DNA of 64,000 nucleotides from Hevea brasiliensis (Eukaryota > Streptophyta > Magnoliopsida > Malpighiales > Euphorbiaceae). Shown here one piece after another: positions 22,562 through 33,221 of the stretch (its first letter is position 1; every line of letters starts with the position of its first letter). The notes beneath the pieces were generated by a model. It was not told the origin of the DNA. It searched no databases and was given only the letters and a program-made list of their open reading frames with translations. The DNA is taken from assembly GCF_030052815.1 (NCBI RefSeq), contig NC_079502.1:36758050-36822049 (forward strand), in the 5' to 3' direction. The translations under genes were made by a program, and so were the position numbers.

Positions 22562-23187
22562 CACAAGTTTACACATACCCATCAATTTCCATTTTCACTA
22601 TTCAAGCTTCCAAATCAAACCTTACTCATGGAATTCAACTATAATACAATCAAACATTTAAATCATCATTCCAACCACTATTTACATGCAAGAATAAGCT
22701 GTTCATATTGAAGTTCCATGGCTACCAAAATGTACGTCTCCATTAATTCATCAAACTTCAAAAATCCTTCCACAATTCAACTACCCACAATACCCATTCA
22801 AAGTTTAATGAAGCAATAGTTAAAAATACATACTTACCACTTTTGAAAATCTTCAAAACCTCACCAAAACTTGATTTTCTTGCTGTCTATCTACTGCCCA
22901 AGTTGTGTAGAACAACTTTAGTGAAGGAAAATGTAAGGAAATTGCCTTGGATCATGGGAGAATGGAGCTTGGCCATGGACATCCATGGAGGATTCTTTCA
23001 AGGGAAATTTCGGTTGGTTTTTGGCGAGGTTGAGGAAGATGAAGTTTTTTGTCCAAATGAAGGTTAATGGTCCACTTAATGGAGTTAATGGAGCACTATC
23101 ACCCATTTTAATGTTTCTTTATTCTAAAGTTTTCAAATTCCCACATTTAACTCCTATCTTTTGCTATTTAAACTATGTACCACAAAT
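22562..23187 (-). repeat. A-1 5' LTR, segment 2 (between the Copia elements)
   Basis: This 626-bp segment matches 5070-5696 of the A-1 3' LTR almost base for base, in order and orientation. It is therefore the same LTR as 10845-13031, separated by Copia-1. The last five bases, caaat (23183-23187), are the left TSD of Copia-2. Short ORFs here (22843-23067, 22985-23206) recur with the LTR and are not genes. Confidence 0.92.
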
Positions 23188-25286
23188 TGAAGGAACGGAA
23201 GCGTGAAAAACACAAGATTATACCATTGAATTCAAAAATTTTCACCTAGGGTCACATGCACCATGCAAGATTTATTTTTATCTATTTGATTTCAATGATA
23301 AACAACATATTAAAACTCTTTTAATATGTTTTTGGATCTGTATTTGCCATTTAAGATTTTAAAATTAATCAGATTAATTTTAGAACCCTAGATTAAATCA
23401 AGAACGATTACACTAACCTCTTGATGTGCCGCAGCAGGTGTCTGCGCTTTGAGATTCGCCTTCGTGACACCAGATGTTGTCCCTCTAGCTTGTCCACACC
23501 AAGAACACCTATGGAAGCCCTTGAATAGCTTCTAAAGCCTTTTCTATTAATTAGAAATTCAAGTTCTGCCTTTTAAGAGATTAGAGATGCAAACAGGACA
23601 CTAGAAACAATTTCTAGCGTTCTTAATTCAAGAGATTGATGGCTAATCTCTTTGAATTGATGAGAGATGAAGAGAAATAGCTGGAGAGGCTCAAAGTGGC
23701 GTGACAATTGAGAGGAGAGGCTGCTGGTTATGTTTTCTTTTCATAACCCCACTTAAATAGCTAGGTTAACACATTAAACCCTAGCCACATGTCACCTTTT
23801 GATTAGCTCTAGGTTTAAGTGACCCAATCACATTGTGCCAAGTGTCAAACCTATATTTAATCTTGATTTTAATCATCTTACATGATTAAAAAACATTTGG
23901 CAAGCTTATGTGTTATGCCATGTGTCACCATCTCATGGTGCCACGTGTCACATCGTGAAATGACCAAAATGCCCTCGTGTCTTAATTTTGAGTTCTTAAC
24001 CCAAAATAATTATTTTCTTCTTCTAATTAATTTATATCAAATATAAATTAATTAATTAATCTCTATTAATTAATTTCTCATCAATTAAATTCATATTTAA
24101 ACACTTTAAATATAAATTTAATTTATACTACACATCCAATAATCTAGATTTGGTTTCAAGTCATGCTAGTGACTAAGCAATTTTATTGCAAACCAAATCA
24201 ATTTAATAAATCAATAAAAATCTATAATTAATTAATTAAATCATATTTAAATAGGTGATAACTTGTGTATGTGTGTGACTTACTAGGCTCATCACTAATT
24301 GGCAATGAGACATGATATCAACTCTTAATATCATCAGAACTCTTTCTTACCATAAATGATTTATCTAAATCATTTTATGAACCTCATAGACCATGGTTAA
24401 CACCTATCATAGCATGCCATGGCCACCCAATTAGTAATAAGATTTACCTTAAATGAACATATAATCATATGTTACAATGCACAAGAATCTCTCTCTTACA
24501 AAATCCCAACTCAAGCCGGAGTCAAGGTTTATGACAAACTCCATTTGCTATGAATATTATGTTCTCTTTTAATTCCAGTTCTTGATTAAAAGATTTTTCT
24601 CATCGTAAACTCTTTCAATAAATCTATCTGTCTGCCAGAACTTGAAAACATCAAGAACAATTAAATGAACATAGTATTTTATCTCTATTTACTTAGAGGA
24701 TCAGATTCCATCTTGATCAACACCTTCCTCCATATATAACTAGTAGGAGCCAATAGATGCCCATATACCCATACATGCACAAGTATGAAAGCAAGATCAA
24801 ACTCAAACTACCTATATACAAGATAATCGTGCTATCTCAGTCTAAAGATTATATGCATCGATATGATTTATGACAAAACATTGACAAGAGTAAACTCCAT
24901 GTGCTTGTCATAAGTGTCACCGGTTCGCCTACTTATCATTTATAAGTGCCTATCATGTTTGTTATATGGCATGAGACTCACCATTCCATCTTATTTATAT
25001 CTCATATAAATAACTTGGGAACAAACATGAATACAATCTTTCTGGATAAGTCATGTCCTTATTATGAAGTATCCTTGATTGTGAACCTATTTATGATACT
25101 TTGTGCTAGAAATATTATCACTCATATTCTTAACAACTTAAGAATAATATTTCTAACAAAATATCAATGGACCTTTTCTATTACACATAAATATATTATG
25201 TAAACGGAAAAGTGGAAATGCCTTTTATTAATAAAATATATACAAGATAAATACTAAATGATATGCTCTATGGCATACTACTAACA
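23188..25286 (-). repeat. Copia-2 3' LTR (left)
   Basis: 2,099 bp. Compared with its partner at 30591-32695, differences concentrate around 24165-24235, where several A/T substitutions occur, and at scattered CTG/CAG/CCGG sites (23433-23462, 24490-24530, 24610-24640, 24770-24845). Confidence 0.95.
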
Positions 25287-25299
25287 ATCTCCCACTAGC
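25287..25299 (-). other. Copia-2 polypurine tract
   Basis: The same GCTAGTGGGAGAT on the minus strand as in Copia-1, directly inside the left LTR. Confidence 0.85.
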
Positions 25300-25300
25300 A

Positions 25301-26932
25301 CTAGAGCCATTCATTACAATACCTTAGACCCATCTTCTCAAGATGTCAGTCTAACTGAGCTTGTGACAAAGGCTTAGTGAATGAATCAGCTGGATTTTCA
25401 GCTGATGCTATTTTCTGCATGGCTATATTGCCTTGCCCAACTATATCTCCGATAATATGGTAGTGCCTTTCTATGTGTTTGGATTTTGGTGAGACCTTAG
25501 TTCCTTAGCCTATATGATCGCTCCATTGTTGTCACAAAGGTAATGGAACCGCTGACTCAATGGAAGGAACTATCGTAAGTTCTCACACGAACTTCTTCAT
25601 CCAAATGACTTCTTTTGCAAGATTCGATGCAAAGAATATACTCAAATTTCAGAGTGGAATCTGCAATGCGTGCTCGCTTGGAACTCTTCCAACCGATCGC
25701 ACTTCCATTACAAATGAACACATATCCAGAGGTAGACTTTCTATCATCGATATCCGATTGGAAATCGTAATCAGATAACCATCCAATTGCAAGTCTCCAC
25801 CTCCATAAATCAAGAATAAATCCTTAGTTCTTCTCAAGTACTTAAGAATATTCTTGATGACTATCCAAATGTTCCAAACCCGATTGGATTGATACCGCTA
25901 GTCAAACTAACAAAGATATGCGATATCCGCCTAGTACACAACATTGCATACATTAAACTTCCAATAGCCAAGCATATGGAATCCTCGCCATCTTATCTCT
26001 TTCTTCGTGTCTTTGGAGACATCTCTTTAGAAAGGTGGATACCATGTCTCACTGGTAACAATCCTCTCTTGGAATCAAGCATGTTAAACCTCTTTAACAC
26101 CTTTTCCAAGTATAGACTTTGGGATAAACCAATTATTCTTTTCGCTCTATCTCTATAGATGCGAATCCCGAGAATATAGGTTGCCTCCCTAAGTCTTTCA
26201 TGGAGAATGTATTTGACAACCATACCTTTATAGTCACAACATACCCGTATCATTACCCATCAACAAGATGTCATCCACATATAAGACAAGGAAAGTGATA
26301 GCACTGTCACTAACCTTCTTATATACACATGGCTCATCCTCATTTTTGATAAAACCAAAAGATTTAATGGCTTCATCAAAACGGATGTTCCAACTCCGAA
26401 GCTTGTTTCAACCCATAAATGGATCGCTTTAGCTTGCATACCTTGGAACCATCTTGGGATTCAAATCCCTTAGGTTGTTCCATGAAAATGTTTTCTTCAA
26501 TGTATCCATTGAGAAAAGTCGCTTTGACATCCATCCGCCAAATCTCATAATCATAGTATGCACTATTGCTAATAAAATCCTAATTGATTTAAGCATGGTA
26601 ACAAAGTAGAAAGTCTCTCATAGTCTATTCCTTGCCTTTGGCGAAACCCTTTCGCTACTAGCCTTGCCTTATAGGTCTCTACCTTTCCATCGTAACCAAT
26701 TTTCTTCTTGAAAACCCATTTGTTTCCTATAGGTACAATACCTTCGTGGGTCAACAAGATCCCAAACTTGATTCTTATACATGGAATCAATCTCTGATTT
26801 CATAGCATCAATCCATTTTGAAGAGTCTATATCTGATATAGCTTCTTCATAGGTAAGTGGATCATCCCCATGATCTACTTCTTCATGAGTAGACAACTCT
26901 TGTTCTTCTTCATGAAGAAAACCATATCTCAC
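25301..26932 (-). pseudogene. Copia-2 RT and RNase H (heavily frameshifted)
   Basis: Same domains as Copia-1 15150-16788, but the frame changes repeatedly. Recognisable pieces are 26669-26932 ('EEEQELSTHEEVDHGDDPL', 'SKWIDAMKSEIDSMYKNQ'), 26569-26790 ('WVFKKKIGYDGKVETYKA', 'RLVAKGFRQRQGIDY'), 25993-26253 ('ATYILGIRIYRDRAK', 'LSQSLYLEKVLKRFNML') and 25649-25837 ('LFLIYGGGDLQLDGY'). The YVDD region lies between 26253 and 26569 in another frame. Many breaks coincide with a CAG or CTG in Copia-1 that reads CG here, for example cttcaggtgtc against cttcgtgtc near 26005. Real decay and base-calling error cannot be separated from this sequence alone. Confidence 0.85.
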
Positions 26933-27535
26933 TGGTGAGTAAGATACCCGGTTGTTCTACGAGGAACAACAGAGATGTTTCATCAACGGGTATAGGTTGA
27001 CTAGATGGATCTATATCCATCGACTGCTGGTTGGTCGAATTCTCCAATTCTAACTCTATTTGCCTTCCTTTGCCTCCTTCTTGAACAAACCGTTGTTCAA
27101 GAAATGTGGCATCTCTACTTATCACAACCTTTGTGAAGTAGGCAAATAAAAATAATATCCAAAACTATCTTTGGATATCCAACAAATCGACCTTTTCTCG
27201 ATCCGTCTCCAATTTATCGTTGTTCACCTTTTTGATATAAGTCGACAACCCCAAATCTTAACATGCTTAAGACTTGGTTTTCTTCCATGCCATATCTCAT
27301 AAGGTGTGGAAGAAACTGATTTTAATGGAATCCTATTCGTAATATACAAAGTCGATTCTAATGCAAATCCCCAAAAGAAGATTGGCATATCAATATAGCT
27401 CATCATACTACGCACTATATCCAATAGGGTACGATTTCTCCTTCGTATACACCATTCACCGTGGCATTCCGGATGAGTCACCGAGAAACAATGCCATGCT
27501 CTCTCAAGTATTCATCAAATTCAAGACTCAAATAT
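26933..27535 (-). pseudogene. Copia-2 integrase C-terminal half and linker (broken)
   Basis: 27224-27481 carries 'RRNRTLLDIVRSMMSYIDM', 'ALESTLYITNRIPLKS'-like sequence and 'WHGRKPSLKHVKIWGC', homologous to Copia-1 16976-17281. 26910-27125 carries the variable linker ('ISRDATFLEQRFVQEGGKG', 'NQQSMDIDPSSQPIPVDE'). The frames do not join, and the linker ends toward the RT segment. Confidence 0.8.
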
Positions 27536-28063
27536 TCACCTCCGCGATCCGATCAAGAGCTTTAATACTTTTTCCGCTTGATTTTCTACTTGAGACTTAA
27601 ATTCCTTAAACTTTTCAAAGGATTCATGTTTGTATTTCATCAAATACAAATACCCAAACCTTGATTTATCATCAGTAAAGGTAATAAAATAATGAAAGCC
27701 CCCTCTAGCCATTTCTTTAAACGGACCACATACATCACTATGTATTAGTTCCAAAATATTTTCAGCTCTTAGCCCTTGTCCAACAAAGGGTGATCTAGTC
27801 ATTTTGCCTTGAAGGCAAGATTCACAAGTTGGAGTAGGCTCAGAGCCCAATGAGGATAGAATCCCCATTTTCTCCAATTTTGCAATCCTATCTTCTGCAA
27901 CATGACATAACCTTAAGTGCCAAATATATTTTGAACTTGAGTTGGTTTTCACCATGGCATTGCATTCATTCAGATTGCTATACTCTGGCCAGTGGAAACA
28001 CTTTCTTACTGGCAATGGAAACACTTTCCTATTGGCAATGGAAACACTTTCCTTTGCCATCAT
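27536..28063 (-). pseudogene. Copia-2 integrase zinc domain and core, N-terminal part
   Basis: A 175-codon open stretch: 'KCFHWPEYSNLNECNAMV' (repeat-derived start), HHCC zinc domain 'YIWHLRLCHVAEDRIAKL' and 'CESCLQGKMTRSPF', then the core with 'ELIHSDVCGPFKEMARGG' (first catalytic Asp) and 'FTDDKSRFGYLYLMKYKH'. A frameshift near 27545 cuts it before the second Asp. It is in a different frame from gag (28029-28806) because the 23-bp repeat has three units instead of four. No protease sequence lies between them. Confidence 0.88.
27981..28052. repeat. 23-bp tandem repeat x3 at Copia-2 gag/IN join
   Basis: Three units of the same 23-bp zinc-knuckle-derived repeat as 17843-17937 (72 bp against 95 bp). 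Gag terminates inside it at CAA TAG ('GKCFHCQ' stop). Confidence 0.9.
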
Positions 28064-28806
28064 CAGCTTTAGTCTTCCTTTTCTGTTTAGCTATTTTCTT
28101 AGAAGGACCAGGAATCTGAGGTTTCTTTTTCTTATTGCCCTTCTTCTTGTTGGACTTTCCAGCAGAAGAAGATGCAACCAAAGCTACCTCTTTTCCTTTA
28201 TTGCCTTGCATATTCTTTTGGGCAATAACCAGCATGTTGAGCAATTCAGCTAAAGTGCATTCCTGTTTAGTCATATGAAAATTTGTCACAAAATTCCCAA
28301 AAGACTCAGGAAGGGACTGAAGGATCAAATCCGTTAGTAGTTGGAAATCCATGTTGAAGTCAAGATGTTCCAACTGCTCAATCAGCCGAATCATCTTGTG
28401 GACATGATCCCCAACATTCTGTCCCTCAGACATCCTCATACGGAATAACTGTCTAGATATCTCATACCTAGCATTCCTGTCATACAACTCTTGTAGGTGA
28501 AGGAGGATCTCACTCGCACTCTGCATGTTCTCATATTGCTTCTGTAACTCATTACTCATAGAAGCAAGCATGTAACACTTAGCTCTCATATCATGCTCCT
28601 TCCACTTATCCAAAGTTTCATGTTCCTCTTGTGTGGCCTCTGGAGGTAAGGGACCAGGAACATTTGAATCTAGAACATATCCTATATGTTCAAGGTTCAG
28701 GACAAGTTTCAAATTTCTTAGCCAATCGCATGATTAGGTCCTCACAACTGTTGTGATCAAGTATGCTTGCAAGGATATTGGATGGTGGTGGTTGTTTTGT
28801 GCTCAT
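28029..28806 (-). pseudogene. Copia-2 gag
   Basis: The open stretch 28029-28712 (227 codons) carries the UBN2-type Gag: 'NLEHIGYVLDSNVPGPLPP', 'AKCYMLASMSNELQKQYEN', 'QLFRMRMSEGQNVGDHVHK', 'LPESFGNFVTNFHMTKQE', basic 'NKKKGNKKKKPQ', ending in half a zinc knuckle 'GKCFHC'. The native start is the ATG 28806-28804 ('MSTKQPPPSNILASILDHN'). A short frameshifted tract near 28720-28745 separates it from the main stretch and corresponds to CAG/CTG sites in Copia-1. The Trp that is TAG in Copia-1 is intact (TGG) here. Confidence 0.88.
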
Positions 28807-30575
28807 TTTTATCAGAAAATTAATTGCAGAAAATAACCAGATTAATTAGTAAATGTATCATGTAATTAACCAAAATGATTATGGTCTTTTAATCAAATTG
28901 GTCCTCCCACTAACTTAGCGAATCCTACACTTCCAAAGTAGAAAACGGAAATCCTAGTTGGATGGATTTCTAGTGGGTGATTGAATTCTTATAATTCTAT
29001 TGATCATCCTCAGGTACATCCATTATTGGAATTACAATAAACTATAAGTGAGCAACTCCTTGCCCATCACATCTCATATGAGGTTCAATCCTTTACCTAG
29101 CCCCTAATGCTCAAAATCTCAGGTACATCCATTATTGACTTATCTTGCATTAGTTAAGTTGATCCCATTGAGCCAGTAATTATGCAAATAATTTTAATGT
29201 CCTCAGGTACATCCAATATTGGCCACTAAACCATTTACATATTTACAACATCTCATGCTTAACAATTATTCTTAAGAAAATCTCTTAAATAAATTGCATC
29301 TTATGCAACTATTTAAAATTTCTTAAAATAATTGCCCCAATGGAGGGCCTATGTTATAATTACTTTAATTATAGCATTTCCAACTTAATCATTTGTTTGG
29401 AAGATTTTATAGCCAACCTAATTACTATTAAGGTCTCACTTTGTACATTATCCATTTAGCATGCATATATCATATAATTGCATACATTCCCATACATCTC
29501 ATGCATTCATGGATAAGCAAAAATATGGTATGATCATGGACTTTCTAAGGGATTCAATTGAGCCACCAAGAATTGAATCAGGCATTCCTAGGTGCATTTC
29601 ATTCATTCATTTTACAAGAGTTGCTGAAGGAGTACATAATCAACACTTGATATTGAATTCCTCCCACTGGTCCCACCAATGCTCTTGACCTCCTTGAACT
29701 TCTTGCAATCCAATATTACATAGTAATCCTTGGCATACCAAGGCGAATTTACAAGAACTTAAATAAATGAAATTACAACCCAAAAAATATTACAAACTTA
29801 ATAATACATGCCCAAAATAAATTAAAATAAATTAATTAATTTACAATCCCAAAGAAACATAAAAGAAATAAATCCAATCACATTGGTCTTTTATAGTCCA
29901 TGATCATCCATCATGCATATCACTATTTAACAATTAAATAAAACATACATTCTTAAATTAAATCGAATATCTCATATTCAACTTAAAAATCCAGATTTGA
30001 ATATGATTCAAATAAATTTAAAAATTCAGATTTGAATCTCATTCAAACAAATTTAAAAATTCAGATTTGAATCACATTCAAACAAGTTCAAAAATTCAGA
30101 TTTGAATCACATTCAAACATTTTTTAAAAAATCAGATTTGAATCACATTCAAATATTTTTTAAAAAATCAGATCTGAATTTTATTGAATCAATTTTAAAA
30201 AATCAGATTTAAATATGATTCAAACAACTTTAAAAATTCAGATTTGAATCACATTCAAACAACTTTTAAAATTCAGATTTGAATCACATTCAAACAATTT
30301 TTAAAATTCTGATTTGAATCATAATTTAATTGTGTGATTTAAAACAACTAATTAAAAACTTTAATTAGTCAAAGAATAGGCCTTAGATCATACAACAATT
30401 GCAGAATTAAAAGCCAAACCTTGAACCACCCAAGGAATCATTGTTGCCGCCACCAATGGTGGCTTCACCATGTGTGACGCCACACCTCTTGATCCAACCA
30501 GCAATGAATCTCTTGATCTCATGATCAAACACACAATTAAATTATATAATCAACAATCTAAATGGCAAATATAGT
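28807..30575 (-). other. Copia-2 untranslated leader
   Basis: Homologous to 18703-20435: three 'tcaggtacatcca' motifs (about 29010, 29120, 29203) and a ~35-bp repeat array (29991-30325). No credible ORF. Confidence 0.75.
29991..30325. repeat. ~35-bp tandem array in Copia-2 leader
   Basis: Same units as 19888-20186 with one extra unit around 30130-30168, each with a TTTGAAT/ATTCAAA hairpin core. Confidence 0.9.
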
Positions 30576-30588
30576 GGCTCTGATACCA
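30576..30588 (-). other. Copia-2 primer-binding site (tRNA-iMet type)
   Basis: TGGTATCAGAGCC on the minus strand, two bases inside the right LTR, identical to Copia-1. Confidence 0.92.
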
Positions 30589-30590
30589 AT

Positions 30591-32695
30591 TGAAGGAACG
30601 GAAGCGTGAAAAACACAAGATTATACCATTGAATTCAAAAATTTTCACCTAGGGTCACATGCACCATGCAAGATTTATTTTTATCTATTTGATTTCAATG
30701 ATAAACAACATATTAAAACTCTTTTAATATGTTTTTGGATCTGTATTTGCCATTTAAGATTTTAAAATTAATCAGATTAATTTTAGAACCCTAGATTAAA
30801 TCAAGAACGATTACACTAACCTCTTGATGTGCTGCAGCGTGTCTGCGCCTTTGAGATTCGTCTTCAGGACACCAGATGTTGTCCCTCTAGCTTGTCCACA
30901 CCAAGAACACCTATGGAAGCCCTTGAATAGCTTCTAAAGCCTTTTCTATTAATTAGAAATTCAAGTTCTGCCTTTTAAGAGATTAGAGATGCAAACAGGA
31001 CACTAGAAACAATTTCTAGCGTTCTTAATTCAAGAGATTGATGGCTAATCTCTTTGAATTGATGAGAGATGAAGAGAAATAGCTGGAGAGGCTCAAAGTG
31101 GCGTGACAATTGAGAGGAGAGGCTGCTGGTTATGTTTTCTTTTCATAACCCCACTTAAATAGCTAGGTTAACACATTAAACCCTAGCCACATGTCACCTT
31201 TTGATTAGCTCTAGGTTTAAGTGACCCAATCACATTGTGCCAAGTGTCAAACCTATATTTAATCTTGATTTTAATCATCTTACATGATTAAAAACATTTG
31301 GCAAGTTTATGTGTTATGCCATGTGTCACCATCTCATGGTGCCACGTGTCACAATCGTGAAATGACCAAAATGCCCTCGTGTCTTAATTTTGAGTTCTTA
31401 ACCCAAAATAATTATTTTCTTCTTCTAATTAATTTATATCAAATATAAATTAATTAATTAATCTCTATTAATTAATTTCTCATCAATTAAATTCATATTT
31501 AAACACTTTAAATATAAATTTAATTTATACTACACATCCAATAATCTAGATTTGGTTTCAAGTCATGCTAGGGACTTTGCAATTTTATTGCAAACCAAAT
31601 CTATTTAATTAATCAATTAAACTCTTTAATTAATTAATTAAATCATATTTAAATAGGTGATAACTTGTGTATGTGTGTGACTTACTAGGCTCATCACTAA
31701 TTGGCAATGAGACATGATATCAACTCTTAATATCATCAGAACTCTTTCTTACCATAAATGATTTCTCTAAATCATTTTATGAACCTCATAGACCATGGTT
31801 AACACCTAGCATAGCATGCCATGGCCACCCAATTAGTAATAAGATTTACCTTAAATGAACCTATAATCATATGTTACCATGCACTAGAATCTCTCTCATA
31901 CAAAATCCCAACTCAAGCCGAGTCATGGTTTATGTCAAACTCCATTTGCTATGAATATTATGTTCTCTTTTAATTCCAGTTCTTGATTAAAAAGATTTTT
32001 CTCATCAGAAACTCTTTTCTGAATAAATCTATCTGTCCTGGCCAGGAGCTTGAAAACATCAAGAACAATTAAATGAACATAGGATTTTATCTCTATTTAC
32101 TTAGAGGAACAGATTCCATCTTGATCAACACCTACCTCCATATATAACTAGTAGGAGCCAACAGATGCCCATATACCCATACATGACAAGTATGAAAGCA
32201 GATCAAACTCAAACTACCTATATACAAGATAATCTGTGCTATCTCGTGTCTAAAGATTATATGCATTGATATGATTTATGACAAAACATTGACAAGAGTA
32301 AACTCCATGTGCTTGTCATAAGTGTCACTGGTTCGGCCTACTTATCATTTATAAGTGCCTATCATGTTTGTTATATGGCATGAGACTCACCATTCCATCT
32401 TATTTATATCTCATATAAATAACTTGGGAACAAACATGAATACAATCTTTCTGGATAAGTCATGTCCTTATTATGAAGTATCCTTGATTGTGAACCTATT
32501 TATGATACTTTGTGCTAGAAATATTATCACTCATATTCTTAACAACTTAAGAATAATATTTCTAACAAAATATCAATGGACCTTTTCTATTACACATAAA
32601 TATATTATGTAAACGGAAAAGTGGAAATGCCTTTTATTAATAAAATATATACAAGATACATACTAAATGATATGCTCTAGGGCATACTACTAACA
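30591..32695 (-). repeat. Copia-2 5' LTR (right)
   Basis: 2,105 bp, tgaagg to taaca, followed by TSD caaat at 32696-32700. Contains the same TATAAATA candidate as the other LTRs on the minus strand (about 32401-32408). Confidence 0.95.
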
Positions 32696-32700
32696 CAAAT
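32696..32700. repeat. Target-site duplication of Copia-2 (right copy)
   Basis: caaat, identical to 23183-23187. The A-1 LTR resumes after it with ttaatttttcatgac, matching about 5697 onward. Confidence 0.95.
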
Positions 32701-33221
32701 TTAATTTTTCATGACATTTTCCAAGGGTAACATCATTTATTTTTAATGGACATTTAGGTCAAAAGACAACTCGGGCTGTCAAATGACCACAGTGCCCCTA
32801 TTCGTATTACATTCCCGATGTTTCGGTAACACCGAGTTTTATCATTTTCTCGATTTCCTATTTTTCTTTGTACTAATTAATTAATTTTTCTTTGATATTT
32901 CTAATGATATTTATACTTTAATAGGTCTTTAATTATGTCTCAAAAATATTTTACAGGGTTCCCTGCAGTCCAGGGCTAGTCAACGGTCCATGCCGCAACT
33001 TCACGGTGCGGTCACCCATCGCTAGGGTTCTCAGCTCGTTTAACTTGGTTATATTTCATTTCTCTTATTTTTCCTTTGTTTTTCTTGTATTTTCTTTTCT
33101 TGTATTTTGTTATTTTATGTCTCCTCATCCATATCTAAGTGTAGTTTTAGGCATCCTAGCTGTCCGGACAGACACTGTCACCAGAACAGTAGAACACACT
33201 ACCGAACATAGGGGTGTTACA
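32701..33221 (-). repeat. A-1 5' LTR, segment 3 (LTR start on minus strand)
   Basis: Matches 5697-6216 and ends at ggggtgttaca, so the minus-strand LTR starts TGTAACACCCC. The 12-bp palindrome is at 33160-33171. After 33221 the sequence switches to RT of element B. The left breakpoint of the 13.3-kb tandem duplication lies inside it (about 32838). Confidence 0.92.

Larger units (their letters stand above)
23188..32695 (-). mobile_element. Copia-2: complete, protease-less Copia retrotransposon
   Basis: 9,508 bp, minus orientation, TSD caaat at 23183-23187 and 32696-32700. Left LTR 23188-25286, PPT 25287-25299, pol stop 25301, RNase H/RT/IN/gag up to 28806, leader with repeats, PBS 30576-30588, right LTR 30591-32695. 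It is a sister of Copia-1 in the same family and shares the protease deletion and the zinc-knuckle repeats (three units instead of four). It inserted 631 bp along the same A-1 LTR as Copia-1 (net coordinates). Its pol is more fragmented than that of Copia-1, with many one- and two-base differences at CAG/CTG sites. Confidence 0.95.
4194..33221 (-). mobile_element. Gypsy A-1 (Tekay/Del-like chromovirus), nested and decayed
   Basis: A minus-strand Ty3/Gypsy element. Its order from left is 3' LTR portion (4194-6216), PPT, pol, gag (6264-10844), and a 5' LTR split into 10845-13031, 22562-23187 and 32701-33221 by Copia-1 and Copia-2. Removing the two Copia elements and one TSD copy each gives a continuous LTR of about 3.3 kb, against 4.0 kb for the intact solo LTR. 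The PBS, the leader and the adjoining LTR end have been deleted at about 10838-10850. The right terminus at 33221 interrupts the RT gene of element B. Lineage is inferred from the gag-PR-RT-RH-IN order, the DDE integrase and the C-terminal chromodomain-like segment. Confidence 0.85.

Noticed and set aside
4194..33221. A 29-kb single giant element
   Set aside because: The two Copia elements inside it have their own LTRs, PBS, PPT and TSDs. Without them A-1 is about 10 kb.
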